Assembly: GCF_020520425.1 (NCBI RefSeq)
Contig: NC_079487.1
Coordinates: 112,564,141 to 112,628,140, forward strand
Source: Spinacia oleracea
Taxonomy: Eukaryota; Streptophyta; Magnoliopsida; Caryophyllales; Amaranthaceae
Direction: 5' to 3'
Length of the DNA: 64,000 nt
A program made the position numbers and the translations under genes. The notes under the pieces were generated by a model. The model made no database searches. It had not been told where the DNA came from and saw only the letters and a program-made list of their open reading frames with translations. This document shows positions 20,981-32,685 of the stretch, piece by piece; the first letter of the stretch is position 1, and each line of letters starts with the position of its first letter.

Positions 20981-22006
20981 TCTCTGTCTGTAAACCAAGT
21001 AAGTTGTTTAATGAGAAGAGGAAAGCCATTGGCACCATGTGTTTCATTAAACTTATCTCTATATTTATTGTCCCTTTATATATACATGCAGCCTCGGATC
21101 TGATCAATCCGAGACTAAAAACAGGTTGACTTTGACCATTCCTTGATAAAATGCAAGAAATGACCAAATCATACACTTCAGGGAATCGTCCAGAATCCTC
21201 GGATTCGCGATACCCAGATAAAACTTGTTCGCAACAAACAGTCGCTCGAATCAAGTTATAAAACTTCGGCTCAGATCCACGGATCGCCGAAGTCATAACT
21301 AAGAGGCAGACTAGCGATCTCTTGCCCAGGTTTCCGAACCACAAGAGATCGGAAGAACAATCCAGACCTCTGAGCAGATCGACGGATTTGAAGAGTCTGG
21401 AAATTAAAGAGTCTCTTAGCAGATCTACGGATTTGAAGAACTCGCAAAATTAAGGAGTCTCTTAGCAGATCTACGGATTTGAAGAACTCGCAAAACTAAA
21501 GAGTCTCTTAGCAGATCTACGGATTTGAAGAACTCGCAAAGTTAAAGAGTCTCTTAGCAGATCTGCGGATTGGAAGAGCTCGCAAATTAAAAAGTCTCTT
21601 AACAGATCTACGGATTTGAAGAGCTCGCAAGATCAAAGGGTTTTTAGCAAGTCTACAGAAAGAAGAGCTCGAAAAATCTACGGATTCAAAGACTTAAAAT
21701 TGCGAAAGTACAAAATTGAAAAGAAGCAGCCAAGTAACAAACATTCATTTTTCATTCAATATTTGGGGGAAGTACAAATACATCAAACAAACTCGGTACA
21801 TACCCGAGGACCCTCAAAAATTGAAAACAAAATGAAACAGTTAAAATCGGCAGCCATCAACAGACAATACCGGCCTACCGAAGTACTAAGAAAGCAAAAA
21901 GAAATAGTACAACGCAGCGCCGAGGCAAAAGGGGGAAAGGCAAGCTCACATTCGGAAGTCCTCAACTGGAACCGACCGACTCTGAAGAAGACGACTGCCC
22001 GAATCC
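20981..22006 (+). repeat. 3' non-coding region of the retrotransposon with tandem repeats
   Basis: Between pol and the antisense gene. At about 21375-21680 a unit of about 52 bp (GAGTCTCTTAGCAGATCTACGG then ATTTGAAGAACTCGCAAAAT) repeats about six times, decaying at the right edge. Hypervariable tandem repeats in this position are a known feature of Tat elements. Open frames here are incidental. Confidence 0.85.
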
Positions 22007-25000
22007 CTAACTCTTGGGAGTCTCAGGAGCAGCCCCCAGGGGAGCATCCTTCGAAGAACCCCCAGCAGTAGTGTCACCTTCGGAAGTCGCCTTCTGGGCC
22101 CGAGCCTCTGCAAGAGCAGCTTGGCGTTCAGCTTCAGCTTCGTCTCGATCGGCCTGGCACTCCACCAAGTGATCCTGGGCCCTCATCCAGAGAGGAACCT
22201 TCTCATTCCAAGGGAAATGAGGCATATGCTTCGCAAACATGCGCCGAGCACCCAGGATGCCATTCCAGTATTGCTCTCTACACTGATCAGCAGTGTAGAG
22301 GTCAACTCGCTCTTGCTCCAACTTCCGAATGGCCGCATCCTTCTCTCGGATCTTCAGCTGGAGAACGGGCACCTTGTCAGCTTGATTCTGAATAATCTCC
22401 CGATGCTTGACAAACTGCTGAAGCCTCGCCTCCGCTTCCTGGCTCTGCTTAATGGCCGCCTCAAATTTAGACGTCATCTCCTTGAGAAGACTGTCTTTTT
22501 CTTCAAGTTCGCTCGCAAACTTGGCGGCCATTTCTTTCCTCTCCTTGTCGAAGGAAGCTATCTTTTCAGCATCCTCTTCGACTTGGAAAGTGAGCTTCCC
22601 AACTTCGGCCCCGATCTGTTCAGCCGATTCCCTAGCCTCACGACTGTACTGAAGGTACAGTTGCTTGACCTCCACCAGCTCGGTGAAGAGCTGCCCAGCC
22701 TTCTGGTCCAAAATAGGGATATCACGAGCATAAGCCTCCTGATATCTCCTCAGTTGTCTCTCCTCAACCGAGCTACACTCGGAAGCGAACGAGGACCAGA
22801 AAACAGCCTGGGAGAGAAGGAAGGATGAGGAAAAGTAGAAAAAAACATAAAACAAAAACGGAACTCAAAAGAGAAAATCCAACACTTACCTCATTCAGAT
22901 AGTATTGGGCCATCATAGCTGGGTTCCTCTATTCAGCTCCAGGAACCCTCCACTGCGGGTTGGCCCGAAGAAGATTCTCCCGAGCAGCTTCGGGACCCAC
23001 CAAAGATCCCACATGAGCCATGGGGTTCTCCCCCAAAACCGGAGCCCTAGCATAGCGAGCCATCGCCTCCCTTACCTCCTCGGGGATCCGTTTCAGCGGA
23101 ACATCCGAGCAAGGGTCAGCGTGGATCAGTCTATCCAAGGCCGAGGTCGAAGTAGAGCCCAAGGTCGAGTGGCGTCTCTTCCTCGTCAGACCCTGTTCGG
23201 GCTGCTCCTCCTCAGCAGAAGGGACCTCCTTCTCAGCTTCGGGAACCTCAATGTGTGCTTCGGTGAGGTCCACCATCTCCTTATCTGGACTTTTCTCTCT
23301 TTCGAGAGAAACGTCAGCAGATTCCCTCTTCTGCTCGGCCACAATAGGGACATCAGAGCCAGGAACAAGGCCGGCTTCAATCGCCTCCATCACCTTGGTG
23401 ATATCCTGAATCTCGATCCCTAAAGCAGCAGACGGCTTCAGCGGAGAGGGGATGGTATCTTCCTCAGCCAACGGTTGATCCACGGGCGGCGGTTCCGCAA
23501 CCACCACACTCTTTAACTTCTGCCCTGGCAAGGGCATGAAGTGAAGGAGATTCTTGGGAGGAGGCATGTCTTCCGAAACCGTTTCCTACAAAACAAGCAT
23601 TCAAAGGTCAGCTTCGGAAAAGGGAAGGACGGACTACAAAAACTCCAAGTCAGAGCAAACACCTTCTCCGAGGACTGAGAAGCCTTCGCTTTCTTCGGAT
23701 GCGCGGAAGGCCTCAAAAGAGTGCTACCCTTCCTTTTTCTTTGATCCTAAAAAGGGGAGACCAAGGGTCAATAAATGTAAAAGAAGACAAAGGAAGAAAT
23801 AAAGAAAAAAGCGTGAAGTACCCGGTTCCTAGATAAAGAAATATCTATCCGAGCCGGAGATGAAACCGAAGGAACGGCACGTGGCACAGCGTCAGTCCCA
23901 GGACCCTAAAAAGATGGTCCAGGACCAAGACGTTAGCCGACGGCCAATCAGAAAGAAAGACAAACAAAAAACTTCGGGATATAGAAACACTCACCGGATC
24001 TGAGGTTGTCCTCAAATCAGGAAGCACGACCTTCACTGGAACAGCTTCGGGAGAGGAGGCAGAATCCCACGGATCAGCTCGAACTTCAGATATCCGAGCG
24101 ACACCCGAAGGAGACAGCACGTAATCCTTCAAGCGAGGATTACGAGGATTCTCTTTCCCGAACTTGTAATCAGGAGCCGAGTCGTGAATAGTCTTCAGAT
24201 CCAAAGAGATGCCCAAAACCACAGGATCAATGCAGCTAAAGCCGTACTCTGCAGAAACAAAGCACAAAACAAGTCAATAAAACGAGACAAAAAGGAGGAG
24301 GACAAACTCACTGAAGCACGGTCCCAGCCGAAAGACACCTACCCCTGTCAAAAATCCTGCTGAGACCGGCAACAGCAAGAATGTCCTCCCGCAAGATATA
24401 GTTGAGGTTCGGGAGCCAGCTAGACGGCAGTTTGTAGTTGTCCTCCCGAGCCAAAAACCACTGGAGGAGATCCACGTAGTGGTGATGGTTCCGATCCGGA
24501 GCAGCCACGCTTCTCATATCAGGATCAGGAGTCACAAACCACTTCGGAGGGCGATAAAAATTGGGATGCTTCGGATCTGTCGGCACACGAACGAGCAACC
24601 ACTCCGTCTTCCAATTATGGTCAGAGCTGAGGTAAGGGTAGGCCGTAATGTAGTTCGGCACCCCCTTCCTTCGGGACTTTTTGTTGATGATGGTCCACCA
24701 ACCATACCCATCCCCCTTGGAAGCGTGATTGAAAGACAGATCGTGGAGATCCCGAAACAAGGCGACAGAACAGGGAAAGTTAACAAAATCGCACACCCAT
24801 CTAAATCCGATGATGTGCCTCATAGATTTGGGTGTAAGTTGGGCCAAACTGATGTTGTACGACACCAGGAGCTCGGAAATGAATGGATCCAAGGGAAAGC
24901 GGAGACCGTTCTCCAAGTGATGAGTATACACAGAGATGAACCCCCTCGGCGGATGAGTCACCCGAGGACGCTCCTGATCGGGAAGCTCGCACCAGTACCC

Positions 25001-25417
25001 CAAGGCGTGCTGGATTCCGTATAACTCCTCGGCCCTCCGATGGTAGTTCCCCAGCTTCGCCTCCACCAACCAGTCACCACTGACCGATTTCTCCAACGGA
25101 CCATCGATCTTAGTGGTCTCATGCAAGATCGGGGCATACTTGCCCTGCGGATCAGCTTCAGTCCAATGAACTGGAAACTCAGGGTAAGGACGGCGCACAC
25201 CCGAAGAACCAACTTTCTTACCAGAAGTTGCGCGTTCAGACACGCTAGACCCGCCAACAACATCATCTTTGGAAGCATCCCAACCAGTCGAACGCCTCTC
25301 CACCGGCCTCTCCGAAGGCCGACCCCTCGAAGTTTTCTGTAACCTTCCCGAAGGCACATTCTCCCTCTCACTAGAGGAGCCAACGACGAACTTGCTTTTG
25401 CCCCTATTCTTTGCCAT
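22007..25417 (-). pseudogene. antisense accessory gene of the Tat retrotransposon, spliced, one nonsense codon
   Basis: Minus-strand gene with five exons: 25417-24343, 24248-23995, 23746-23663, 23585-22890 and 22807-22007. All GT..AG borders fit and the frame is continuous (970 codons including the stop) except for one TAG at 22929-22931, near the end of exon 4, where the downstream codons stay in frame. Exon 1 contains a region resembling the Pfam 'putative gypsy type transposon' domain (GFISVYTHHLENGLRFPLDP, SLAQLTPKSMRHIIGFRWVC). Exons 3-4 are charged and disordered (KRKGSTLLRPSAHPKKAKA). Exon 5 is a long coiled coil (EEDAEKIASFDKERKEMAAK). Antisense extra genes are known in Tat elements but their role is not established; nuclear or structural roles are only guesses. 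As it stands the product would be cut about 280 residues short, losing the coiled coil. Confidence 0.82.
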
Positions 25418-25670
25418 GGTCGCGAATTCTCGGTCTAGGGTTTAGATTGAGGAGTAGAAGGAAGAACGAAGAAGTAAGGAGAATTCAGAAACAAATTACC
25501 TTTTTCCGAAGCGGAATTCGCCGATAAAACGAACAACACAAGTTCCCGAAGTCTAAAGCTGGCCGAATTTCGTAGATCTGAAGAAACTCAAAAACCGCGA
25601 TCGCCGGGAAAAGAGAGGAAGTTTGTTTAAAAGAGAGAGAAAGTAAAGTTTGAATGAAGTTTAGCGCCCG

Positions 25671-25680
25671 GTATTTATAG
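25671..25680 (-). promoter_or_regulatory. TATA box of the antisense retrotransposon gene
   Basis: CTATAAATAC on the minus strand, about 255 nt upstream of the antisense ATG (25417), is followed by a CT-rich leader (CTTTCTCTCTCTTTT). This gives the antisense gene a promoter separate from the LTRs. Confidence 0.65.
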
Positions 25681-25842
25681 AAAAGGGAAACGCATCAACT
25701 TCCTTTCGACCCATGATCTCCACGACACAATACAACTCCCAACACTTGTCATCAATGCAAATCATCCCTTTTCAAAAAAAAAGAGGGAACTTTTGGACTT
25801 CTGACAACTGGAAACCCACCCATTTAATTCTAAATGGACCGG

Positions 25843-25857
25843 GTCTGGGGGGCATGT
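25843..25857 (+). other. polypurine-tract region
   Basis: A G-run (TCTGGGGGGCATGT) sits immediately before the 3' LTR, where the plus-strand primer is expected. Confidence 0.55.
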
Positions 25858-26283
25858 TGTTTGGGCTCCCAATTGATTCTCAATTGGGCCACTAAGTCCA
25901 AAGCCCAATGGCTCTAAACAAACAGCATCAAACCTACCAATGGCTAGTCAGCCGTCCATCAAGGCCCAAGGCCCAACAGCAATAAATGACCTATGGGCAT
26001 TTATTATGAAAACACTATAAATAGGCCGCCAAGGCTCACACCTCAAGGTACGTCCAATTTATCGCCTTAAGACTACTCTTCTAGAGAACTTCTCTCTAGA
26101 ATCCGAGCATCGTTCTTACTTAGGCATCGGAGGGGCTTTCCTCGGAAACACCCCCGAGGCTAGTGACTTTGCTCTTGTGCAGGTGAATTCGGACTCTACT
26201 CATTCAAACAAGCAAGATCTTCAACACATACGAAAGGGCCTTCATTCGAAGCCCATTGTTTCCATCTTTACAACACCGGAACA
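25858..26283 (+). repeat. 3' LTR
   Basis: 426 bp, identical to the 5' LTR by eye except A26009 in place of C. Followed by the target duplication CGAGT. Confidence 0.95.
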
Positions 26284-26288
26284 CGAGT

Positions 26289-26972
26289 CATTCATTTTAA
26301 TATGTATGATTTAGATATACAACTCTACATTGTAGAGTTTTATTAAAACTAGTACTCTAGAGGATCCGGACTCGCAGCGAAATTGACATCCCTTTAACAT
26401 GATATACCAAACAATACTGAGTACATGCATAACTCTTTTCTTAATGGCCCGTTTAGTAGCCGGTCATAAATGGTGTGAATAGGAATGAATTTGCATGTAC
26501 ATTAATTTGTAAGGAAAATCAATATCCATTCGTAATGCTAGTTTACTCAATATTATCTCTTTTTCTTTATAGATTTCCATTACCATCCATTATCATTTGG
26601 GGAGTGGTATTAGGTGAGAATGCAAATTTATGAAGAAAAACACAAAGTTTGTGACAAAATTTCATTACCATGGACATCATAATGTTATTTTTTTTTGCCA
26701 AATAACACTTAAATTTATTTTTATTTATTTTTATTCCCACCATTTATTATCGACTACCGAACAAGTTGTAAGTATATTTGGCTCTTTTCTTTCTTTTGGC
26801 CATAAGTAAATTAATCTCTTCTGGTTCTTAACTTAAAAAAAATATTTATTCTTTAGGGGGGCGTCTATTATGCACCGCTAGATGCATCCCTATTCATTTT
26901 CTTGCTCCCATGCTCATGCATATGTAATAACTAGTTAATGTCCAAGCCATGCTCAATTATACAAACAAAAGG
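26289..26972. other. intergenic, with one probable MITE
   Basis: No gene. At about 26446-26767 the ends GGCCCGTTTAGTAGCCGGTCATAAATGG and its approximate inverse ending CGACTACCGAACAAG suggest an old hAT/PIF-type MITE of about 320 bp. The rest is AT-rich and unrecognised. Confidence 0.45.
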
Positions 26973-27324
26973 TCTTGCGCACATAAGGTGTACAATAAAT
27001 TTATTGTACACCAAGATAACTTTTATGCAGTTTTTTGTAACTTTAACCTATTTTTCTGTAACTTTTATATTAAAAAATTAAAAAATTGATAGATAAAAAT
27101 TTTAAAGGGTTAAATGATTAATTTATACATTATTAGTGATTTTGAAAAAATAATTTGTATTCAAATGAAAAAATTTATCATTAAAAAATAGATAACTTTT
27201 ACATATATAAATGTAACTTTTAAGCATTTTGAGTAACTTTTACTCCGATATACAATATTTATTGTACACCCATTATAAATAAATATTTATTGTACACCCA
27301 TTATAAATAAGAATTTGTGTTATC
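26973..27324 (+). mobile_element. MITE-like repeat, copy 1
   Basis: Starts TTGCGCACATAAGGTGTACAA, with a palindromic TGTACAATAAATTTATTGTACA, continues with AACTTTTA-rich sequence and ends with TATTGTACACCCATTATAAATA (the last part duplicated). A diverged copy in inverse orientation is at 49410-49812. Confidence 0.6.
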
Positions 27325-27737
27325 CAAATCCATACACAATTAAACAATTCAATATTTAGTCAACACAAATTGTCATTAATTGTTGTTATATATACCTCGT
27401 ATATTTGTTTAGGGAATACTCGGCAACTCATACGATACACAATATTTTCGCAAAAATAAATAACTCCAAATTCTTATATGAGACTGTCCTCACCATCAAC
27501 TGATGGTGAGACCAGTTCACACTTGCGAATTTAGGTCTGTTACTTCTATAGTGTAGACATGTTACTTTGTTTTATAATTTTAGATGAGGTACTTTTTTAG
27601 TTTAGGTATGTTACTTCTATAGTTTAGACATGTTACTATTTTTTATACGGAATAGTTTTAGGGGAGGTACATTTTTAGTTTAGGTATGTTACTTCTATAG
27701 TTTAGACATGTTACTTTTTTTTTATATACTAGTTGTT

Positions 27738-27763
27738 GGACCGTGCGCTAGCGCGCACGGTCC
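27738..27763 (-). other. Helitron 3' terminal hairpin
   Basis: GGACCGTGCGC and GCGCACGGTCC pair over 11 bp around a TAGC loop, nine bases from the CTAG terminus. It is the only strongly GC-rich stretch nearby. Confidence 0.85.
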
Positions 27764-29014
27764 CCCAAGATATAAAAATATGTTATGTGAATAGGTTTAT
27801 GTAAAAGATTGGTGCAAAAAATATGTCGTAAATGCAATCATATTTTCAATGATCAAGCTTGGACTTGAAGAAAAATATACATACAAAATATAATTTATAT
27901 TGGGCCCTTCAGTATATCTTACAATTCGTATCCACCCTTCAGTGACATATCAGATCAAACGTATACTTTATTATGGGAGTCCTTCTTCCTAAACATATTT
28001 GATGTAGTCTAACCATTGTATCACGTAACCAAACTTCGATACATACAACAACAAAAAAAATCGTGGAAAGTAACAAGGACTAACAACTCTAATACAATAT
28101 CAATGTATCTAAGGAGGTTTGTGTCCAACAAATTAATTACCGGAAGTCATTATACAAAATGTGATAATGCTAATTATGACAGATTATGCGTCTTTTGCTA
28201 TGTTATGAGAAGGTTCTAATTTACTCCCTATGTTCCATTACTAAACAATGAGAATTGTGAGATTTTTAAAACTCCCTGTTAGTGTCTCCTTGTTTTTCAT
28301 TTGATGATTCACGTATAAAAAACCATTGATGGATATACGGTCAGATAATCTTTAAGCAGAAATAGGCTTTCGATTATTTTTCCCATATATGTGTCAATTA
28401 TAGCATATTTTTCTCCGGCGCTCCTTTGTTATTTGTTATATTGATTAAGTGCTCATCTGTATTATCTTTTCCTGCAATTCTTCGAATTTTAGCACAATAA
28501 AAAAAAAACCAACTTTTACTAATTTCAATGTTTTGAGACATTTAGGTGACCTTTTCCATACTAAACTTTCTTTCAAGGTTTTTTCTATTGTTCCTTCCAG
28601 AAAATTACAAATGCGAGTTGCACTTTTGTCTTCCATTTTAACCCGTCGATAACATGATCTCCCAACTACAGATGTCAATTTCATAAATCAAAACACATAA
28701 ACATGAAAACAAATTTTAAACAAGGAAAGACCCCAAAATAAACTCATTTTAGTATCTAAAGTATTGGCAAAAAATCAAGTTAGAAATTATGCTGTAAATA
28801 TTTCTTTCCACTCTAACATGGCATATACATCTATGTGTAAAAAAAATAAGCATCGTATATACATGGTTTGGGAACTGAATGAAGCGTCTGGATTGCTGAA
28901 AACTATTACTTACCATTGTGTTGCTTTAGTTGGAGCTCTCCCCTGTGCTTAAAATTACGAAAAAGGGAACCAAGAGCAATATTTGATTAAAAAAGAGATT
29001 CGCCAAGTCACTTC
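27764..29014. other. Helitron interior, unrecognised
   Basis: AT-rich sequence with short open frames in both strands (for example 28445-28684, minus). None resembles a family I know, and I support no gene here. Confidence 0.4.
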
Positions 29015-29526
29015 TTAGCTCACAATATTGAGCAAACCAATATCAATCTTCTCAACTTTCATAACAGCTGAGCTACGTGGAAAAACTTCAGTAATACACT
29101 CCTTGAGCTGAGAGCCTATTGATTAGTCTATATGAACTTGTCATGAACTGTCACGTATACAGTTAAACAGACCCAAACAAATGGACATCAGTCTAGCTTG
29201 TAGAATACAATCTTACATATTACGGCATATTGGTATTTAAAGCTACATAATAATTGTAACAAAACTCGGCTGTGATTACAGTGCTTTACAACCTTCAAAG
29301 TATAGCCAACGATTCCCATTCCAAACTGCATATAAATATGTAATTTCCTGCAGGACAGTATAAAGATGGTTAGGTTGAGATAATTAGTCTGTTCAATGCT
29401 CAGTACATTCTTCCTTTCAACTGAATTTTTAGTTACCAAAAAGCTCACTTACATAGTGATTCTGCTTGTTAATGTCAAAGCTGTTGATGGCAAAGGGTTC
29501 TTCCAATAGTACAAATGTTTCTGCAC
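29015..29526 (-). pseudogene. unidentified captured exons in the Helitron
   Basis: Two minus-strand stretches look like real protein with splice signals. One, 29526-29453, begins after TAATAG and ends at a GTAAGT donor, encoding AETFVLLEEPFAINSFDINK. The second, about 29115-29015, encodes QLKECITEVFPRSSAVMKVE and ends at a TAA. I do not recognise the source gene and cannot tell whether both come from the same one. Confidence 0.4.
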
Positions 29527-31160
29527 CTATTAAGCACATGCAGCAAAAAAATCAGACTGGTTGAAGTTTCTTAGAGCTTTATATACCCGACTCTTAAATG
29601 AAATCAAAATTGACATTAAGCTTGATTACTCGGCCACATCTGATTCAAGCTCATTTTAAAGGAATTAAGTTAAACCAGTGTAAGTTTTCTTTTACAATCT
29701 TAGTTAAGATAATCAATAAGGGCAATACGGAGCATAAGAAACTTTAAAGTTTAACCTGCTAAACTTAGAATTTGGCCATTGTTTTAGGGACAGAGAACCA
29801 TCTCCCAACTTCAAAGTGGAAGTTTCACTCTACATTCAAAATTTTCGGAAGAAAAACATGGTAAAGACTTTTAAGTATGAATTCTTCTCTTTTCAGGATA
29901 TTAATGATGTACCTAGCTCAAGGACTGCAAAAATTCCATCTACTGAGCACATCATAACATGTATCATCCACGAAGACATACTGCCAGTTTTTTATGACTG
30001 CAAATGACAGTCAGACTGCACCTCCTATACTTCACTTTCTGAAATTTGATTGGATGGTCTCTCGCCAATCCCAACTCCAAAGAGAACAATTGACTGTTGT
30101 GGCCACCTTAGCTCCCAAGAAAACACAGTAGAGGAACCTCCTGTCTTCAAACATTATTCAATAAGAAACTATAACAGGAGAATAACAAAGATTTACTTAA
30201 ATTAGATTATGTAGATACATTAGTATTAAAATTAGAATCTTAAAGTGATTTTGTAAGATCCAGCATAAGAAAGAATTAGAAAAAATCTTCCTTAATCTTA
30301 AATAACGTAGTGTGTGCCAGTGTTTATTATCCATGAATTATGTGCATAATTATCTGTGGAGATCTGATCTTGTAGTTCAGTAATAAAAAAAACAATACAA
30401 TTTTAAGGACTATGACTACAATAATGTCTATCATACCATTTACAGGCCAGCCTATTTAATAAGGGTGAGGGTGACTGCGGAGAAATGAACCTTTTAGTGC
30501 TCCAGATTCTAATATCGACATATTCACCACTTATTAAGCGGGGAGATACGTACAGAAGAAATAACCTCAAGAATTTTTAAGAATGGATATGAGAATAATG
30601 AGATACTTACAAATGGTTAAAGTTGCTCTTCATTTTGTCACTACACAAGGCTCCTTTGCAACATGTTTTAGTTAAACCTAAAAACAAGAAAGTAAGCTTG
30701 CTACGTAAATATCACACTCAGATAAATGATCTCTGAAATTCAGCAATGAACAATCTAGTCTAAAGGTACCTTTTTTTTTTTTAAAGTAAGCAGTTGTCTT
30801 AAACAATATCACTTGAACTTGCATCATCTCTGAAATGCGACAGATTGAGCATATGCTTTTTGCTCCTTTCATAGTTAATAAGCTCCTCATCGAATGTCGG
30901 GTCCACTTCCCTCAATGCAAGATGATTACCATCAAAATTCTTATAGCAACCTATATACAAAAAACAAAATAAAAAAAGATTAAGGAGTTTCATAGCTTCA
31001 ATGCAGTTCAATCCAAATGACAACATGCAGATAACCCTAAAGCTAACTTTAATGTTGACAAAATCAATGATAACAAACTCTTCTTTGAGAAGTTGCAAGT
31101 TGAAAGCACGACATATTCTAGAATCAAAGGAAAATACGAACTCCTGATAAACTATCTTAC
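29527..31160. other. Helitron interior, mostly unrecognised
   Basis: AT-rich. A minus-strand frame near 30799-30956 ([20 protein letters not shown]) looks protein-like and may be another captured exon of unknown origin. The rest carries nothing I can name. Confidence 0.35.
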
Positions 31161-31387
31161 CTTGCTCTTATTGCAGTATTTTTGTTTAGCCCTCATACGG
31201 GTAATCTTTCTCAGTGATGCCCATGGTTATCTATAACAAACTGGTTTGCGTAGTCCATGAGCCCACCATCACAATCTTCATTTTAGCTTCTATCGCAATC
31301 TATTAACTCCTTCTCATAAAGGTTGTCCAGAGAGCTTGTAACCGTCTTGTTTATACCTCCTTGTTGCTGCGAAAGAGCAACAAGCAC
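31161..31387 (-). pseudogene. captured exon of a papain-like (C1A) cysteine protease
   Basis: Minus-strand reading gives KELIDCDRS, a stop where the family has Tyr, then CDGGLMDYANQFVIDN, and after a frameshift ITEKDYPYEG. These match the RD21-type segment around the 'ELVDCD..CNGGLMDYAF..TEKDYPY' conserved run. Acceptor (TTTTTCAG at 31388) and donor (AAG|GTAAGA at 31161/31160) are kept. The piece lacks the catalytic Cys and His regions and carries stops, so it is non-functional. Confidence 0.82.
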
Positions 31388-32685
31388 CTGAAAAACAAAG
31401 AAAGGCTCATTTATGAAGGGAAAATAAGAGTTAATTCTGCACAAACATAACATAGCTCCTCAATAATAGCATCCACATCCTTAACAAAGAGCTAATACCC
31501 CGTTTGCTTTCTACTTTTCTAGCTACTTAAGTATTTTTACCTAATCCTACATTTCTAGTAAAAGGCACTTCTCCACTATTTTAACAAATCGATTCCAGAT
31601 AAAGACAAATTAGCATGTCCATGTCATCCAATAAACTAAGGGATAAAAAATGCACATTCAACAGTAGCACACTCAATGCAGATTCCATGCAATCAATAAT
31701 CAGAACTTAAGTACCATAACATATAGACCTATTGTTTAATAAAACAACATATAGAGGCAAAAAATAAAACAAAATGCAAGAACTGAAGCCAAAATTCTAG
31801 AAAATATTTAACTTTTAAACCTTTTGATCCTCTTCAAAGGATTCTTATCAACCTCCTCCTTATCGGAAGGGTCATGCCTCTTCTACAACACCTCATGCCC
31901 CCACTTTAACCGACCATTGGTGACATCCCCGCACCACGGAATCCCTTTGATCAGGTGCCCTTACCCGGCATCAATAAACTTAGACACAGACCCACCAGAA
32001 ACTAAATAAATAAATAAAGGCAAATCAACCAAACACTCCATGTCTTGGGCCTATCAGATGTATAGACGCTGAAGCAAATTCGAGGTGAGCTGCTAGTCAA
32101 ATGACAAAGAAGAGTCACCACACAAGAAATTTAATTAAGTCCTTTGTTGAAAAGCATACTGATCCTGAACATGAGAAGCTGAAAGAAAAAAAAAGAAAAG
32201 GTATGTTCCTTTAGCATGCAAATCTTTCCTACACACTGCTGGAAGATCAACTCCCCATGTTTTCGATGGCCTATGCATAATCTGTAAATTATAGTCTGCG
32301 CATTTGGGGTGTATGTGCGGGGCTATTCCATAATGAGGGCTCTGCTTATAAATATGCTCTGCAAAGAAGAGAGGTGTAATGGTAAAATTCGGATTTTCTT
32401 GATTTGTATGTCATAGAAAAAGACATCCTACGCCCAAATGAAACAAAAAAAAAGACTTCTCAGTAATTCCACTATATATCTTATTGTGATCAAAGCATCC
32501 AATATTTGGAAAGTTCTCACTGTCTCATTGGCAACCAGAAAAACCGTGTCTTCTTGTCCAGGCTTAAATAAGGCCAAGCTAGGACCGTAAGACAGATCAT
32601 TAGTTGTTTCCTCTGTCAAAATAAGAAAATTATCTCAAGGTACAATCTTAATCCCTGAATTAATGAGCTTACTGTGTATTTTTAG
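31388..32685. other. Helitron interior, unrecognised
   Basis: AT-rich. A minus-strand stretch at about 31820-32010 reads as protein with stops (LIKGIPWCGDVTNGRLKWGH) and could be another captured fragment of unknown source. No supported gene. Confidence 0.35.

Larger units (their letters stand above)
14731..26283 (+). mobile_element. complete Tat-lineage Ty3/gypsy LTR retrotransposon, 11,553 bp
   Basis: Two 426-bp LTRs (TG..CA ends) enclose PBS, gag-pol, a repeat-rich 3' region, an antisense spliced gene and a purine-rich tract. The 5-bp target duplication CGAGT is exact (14726-14730 and 26284-26288). Tat assignment rests on the second, archaeal-type RNase H between the gypsy RNase H and the integrase, on the long 3' non-coding region with tandem repeats, and on the antisense gene; all three are known from that lineage. 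The gag-pol frame has no stop or frameshift and the LTRs differ by one base, so this copy is recent and could still encode its polyprotein. Confidence 0.96.

Noticed and set aside
22121-22828. 235-residue plus-strand frame opposite the coiled-coil exon
   Set aside because: The minus strand shows a clear coiled coil and splice borders; the plus frame is leucine-rich from the complement of Glu/Lys codons.
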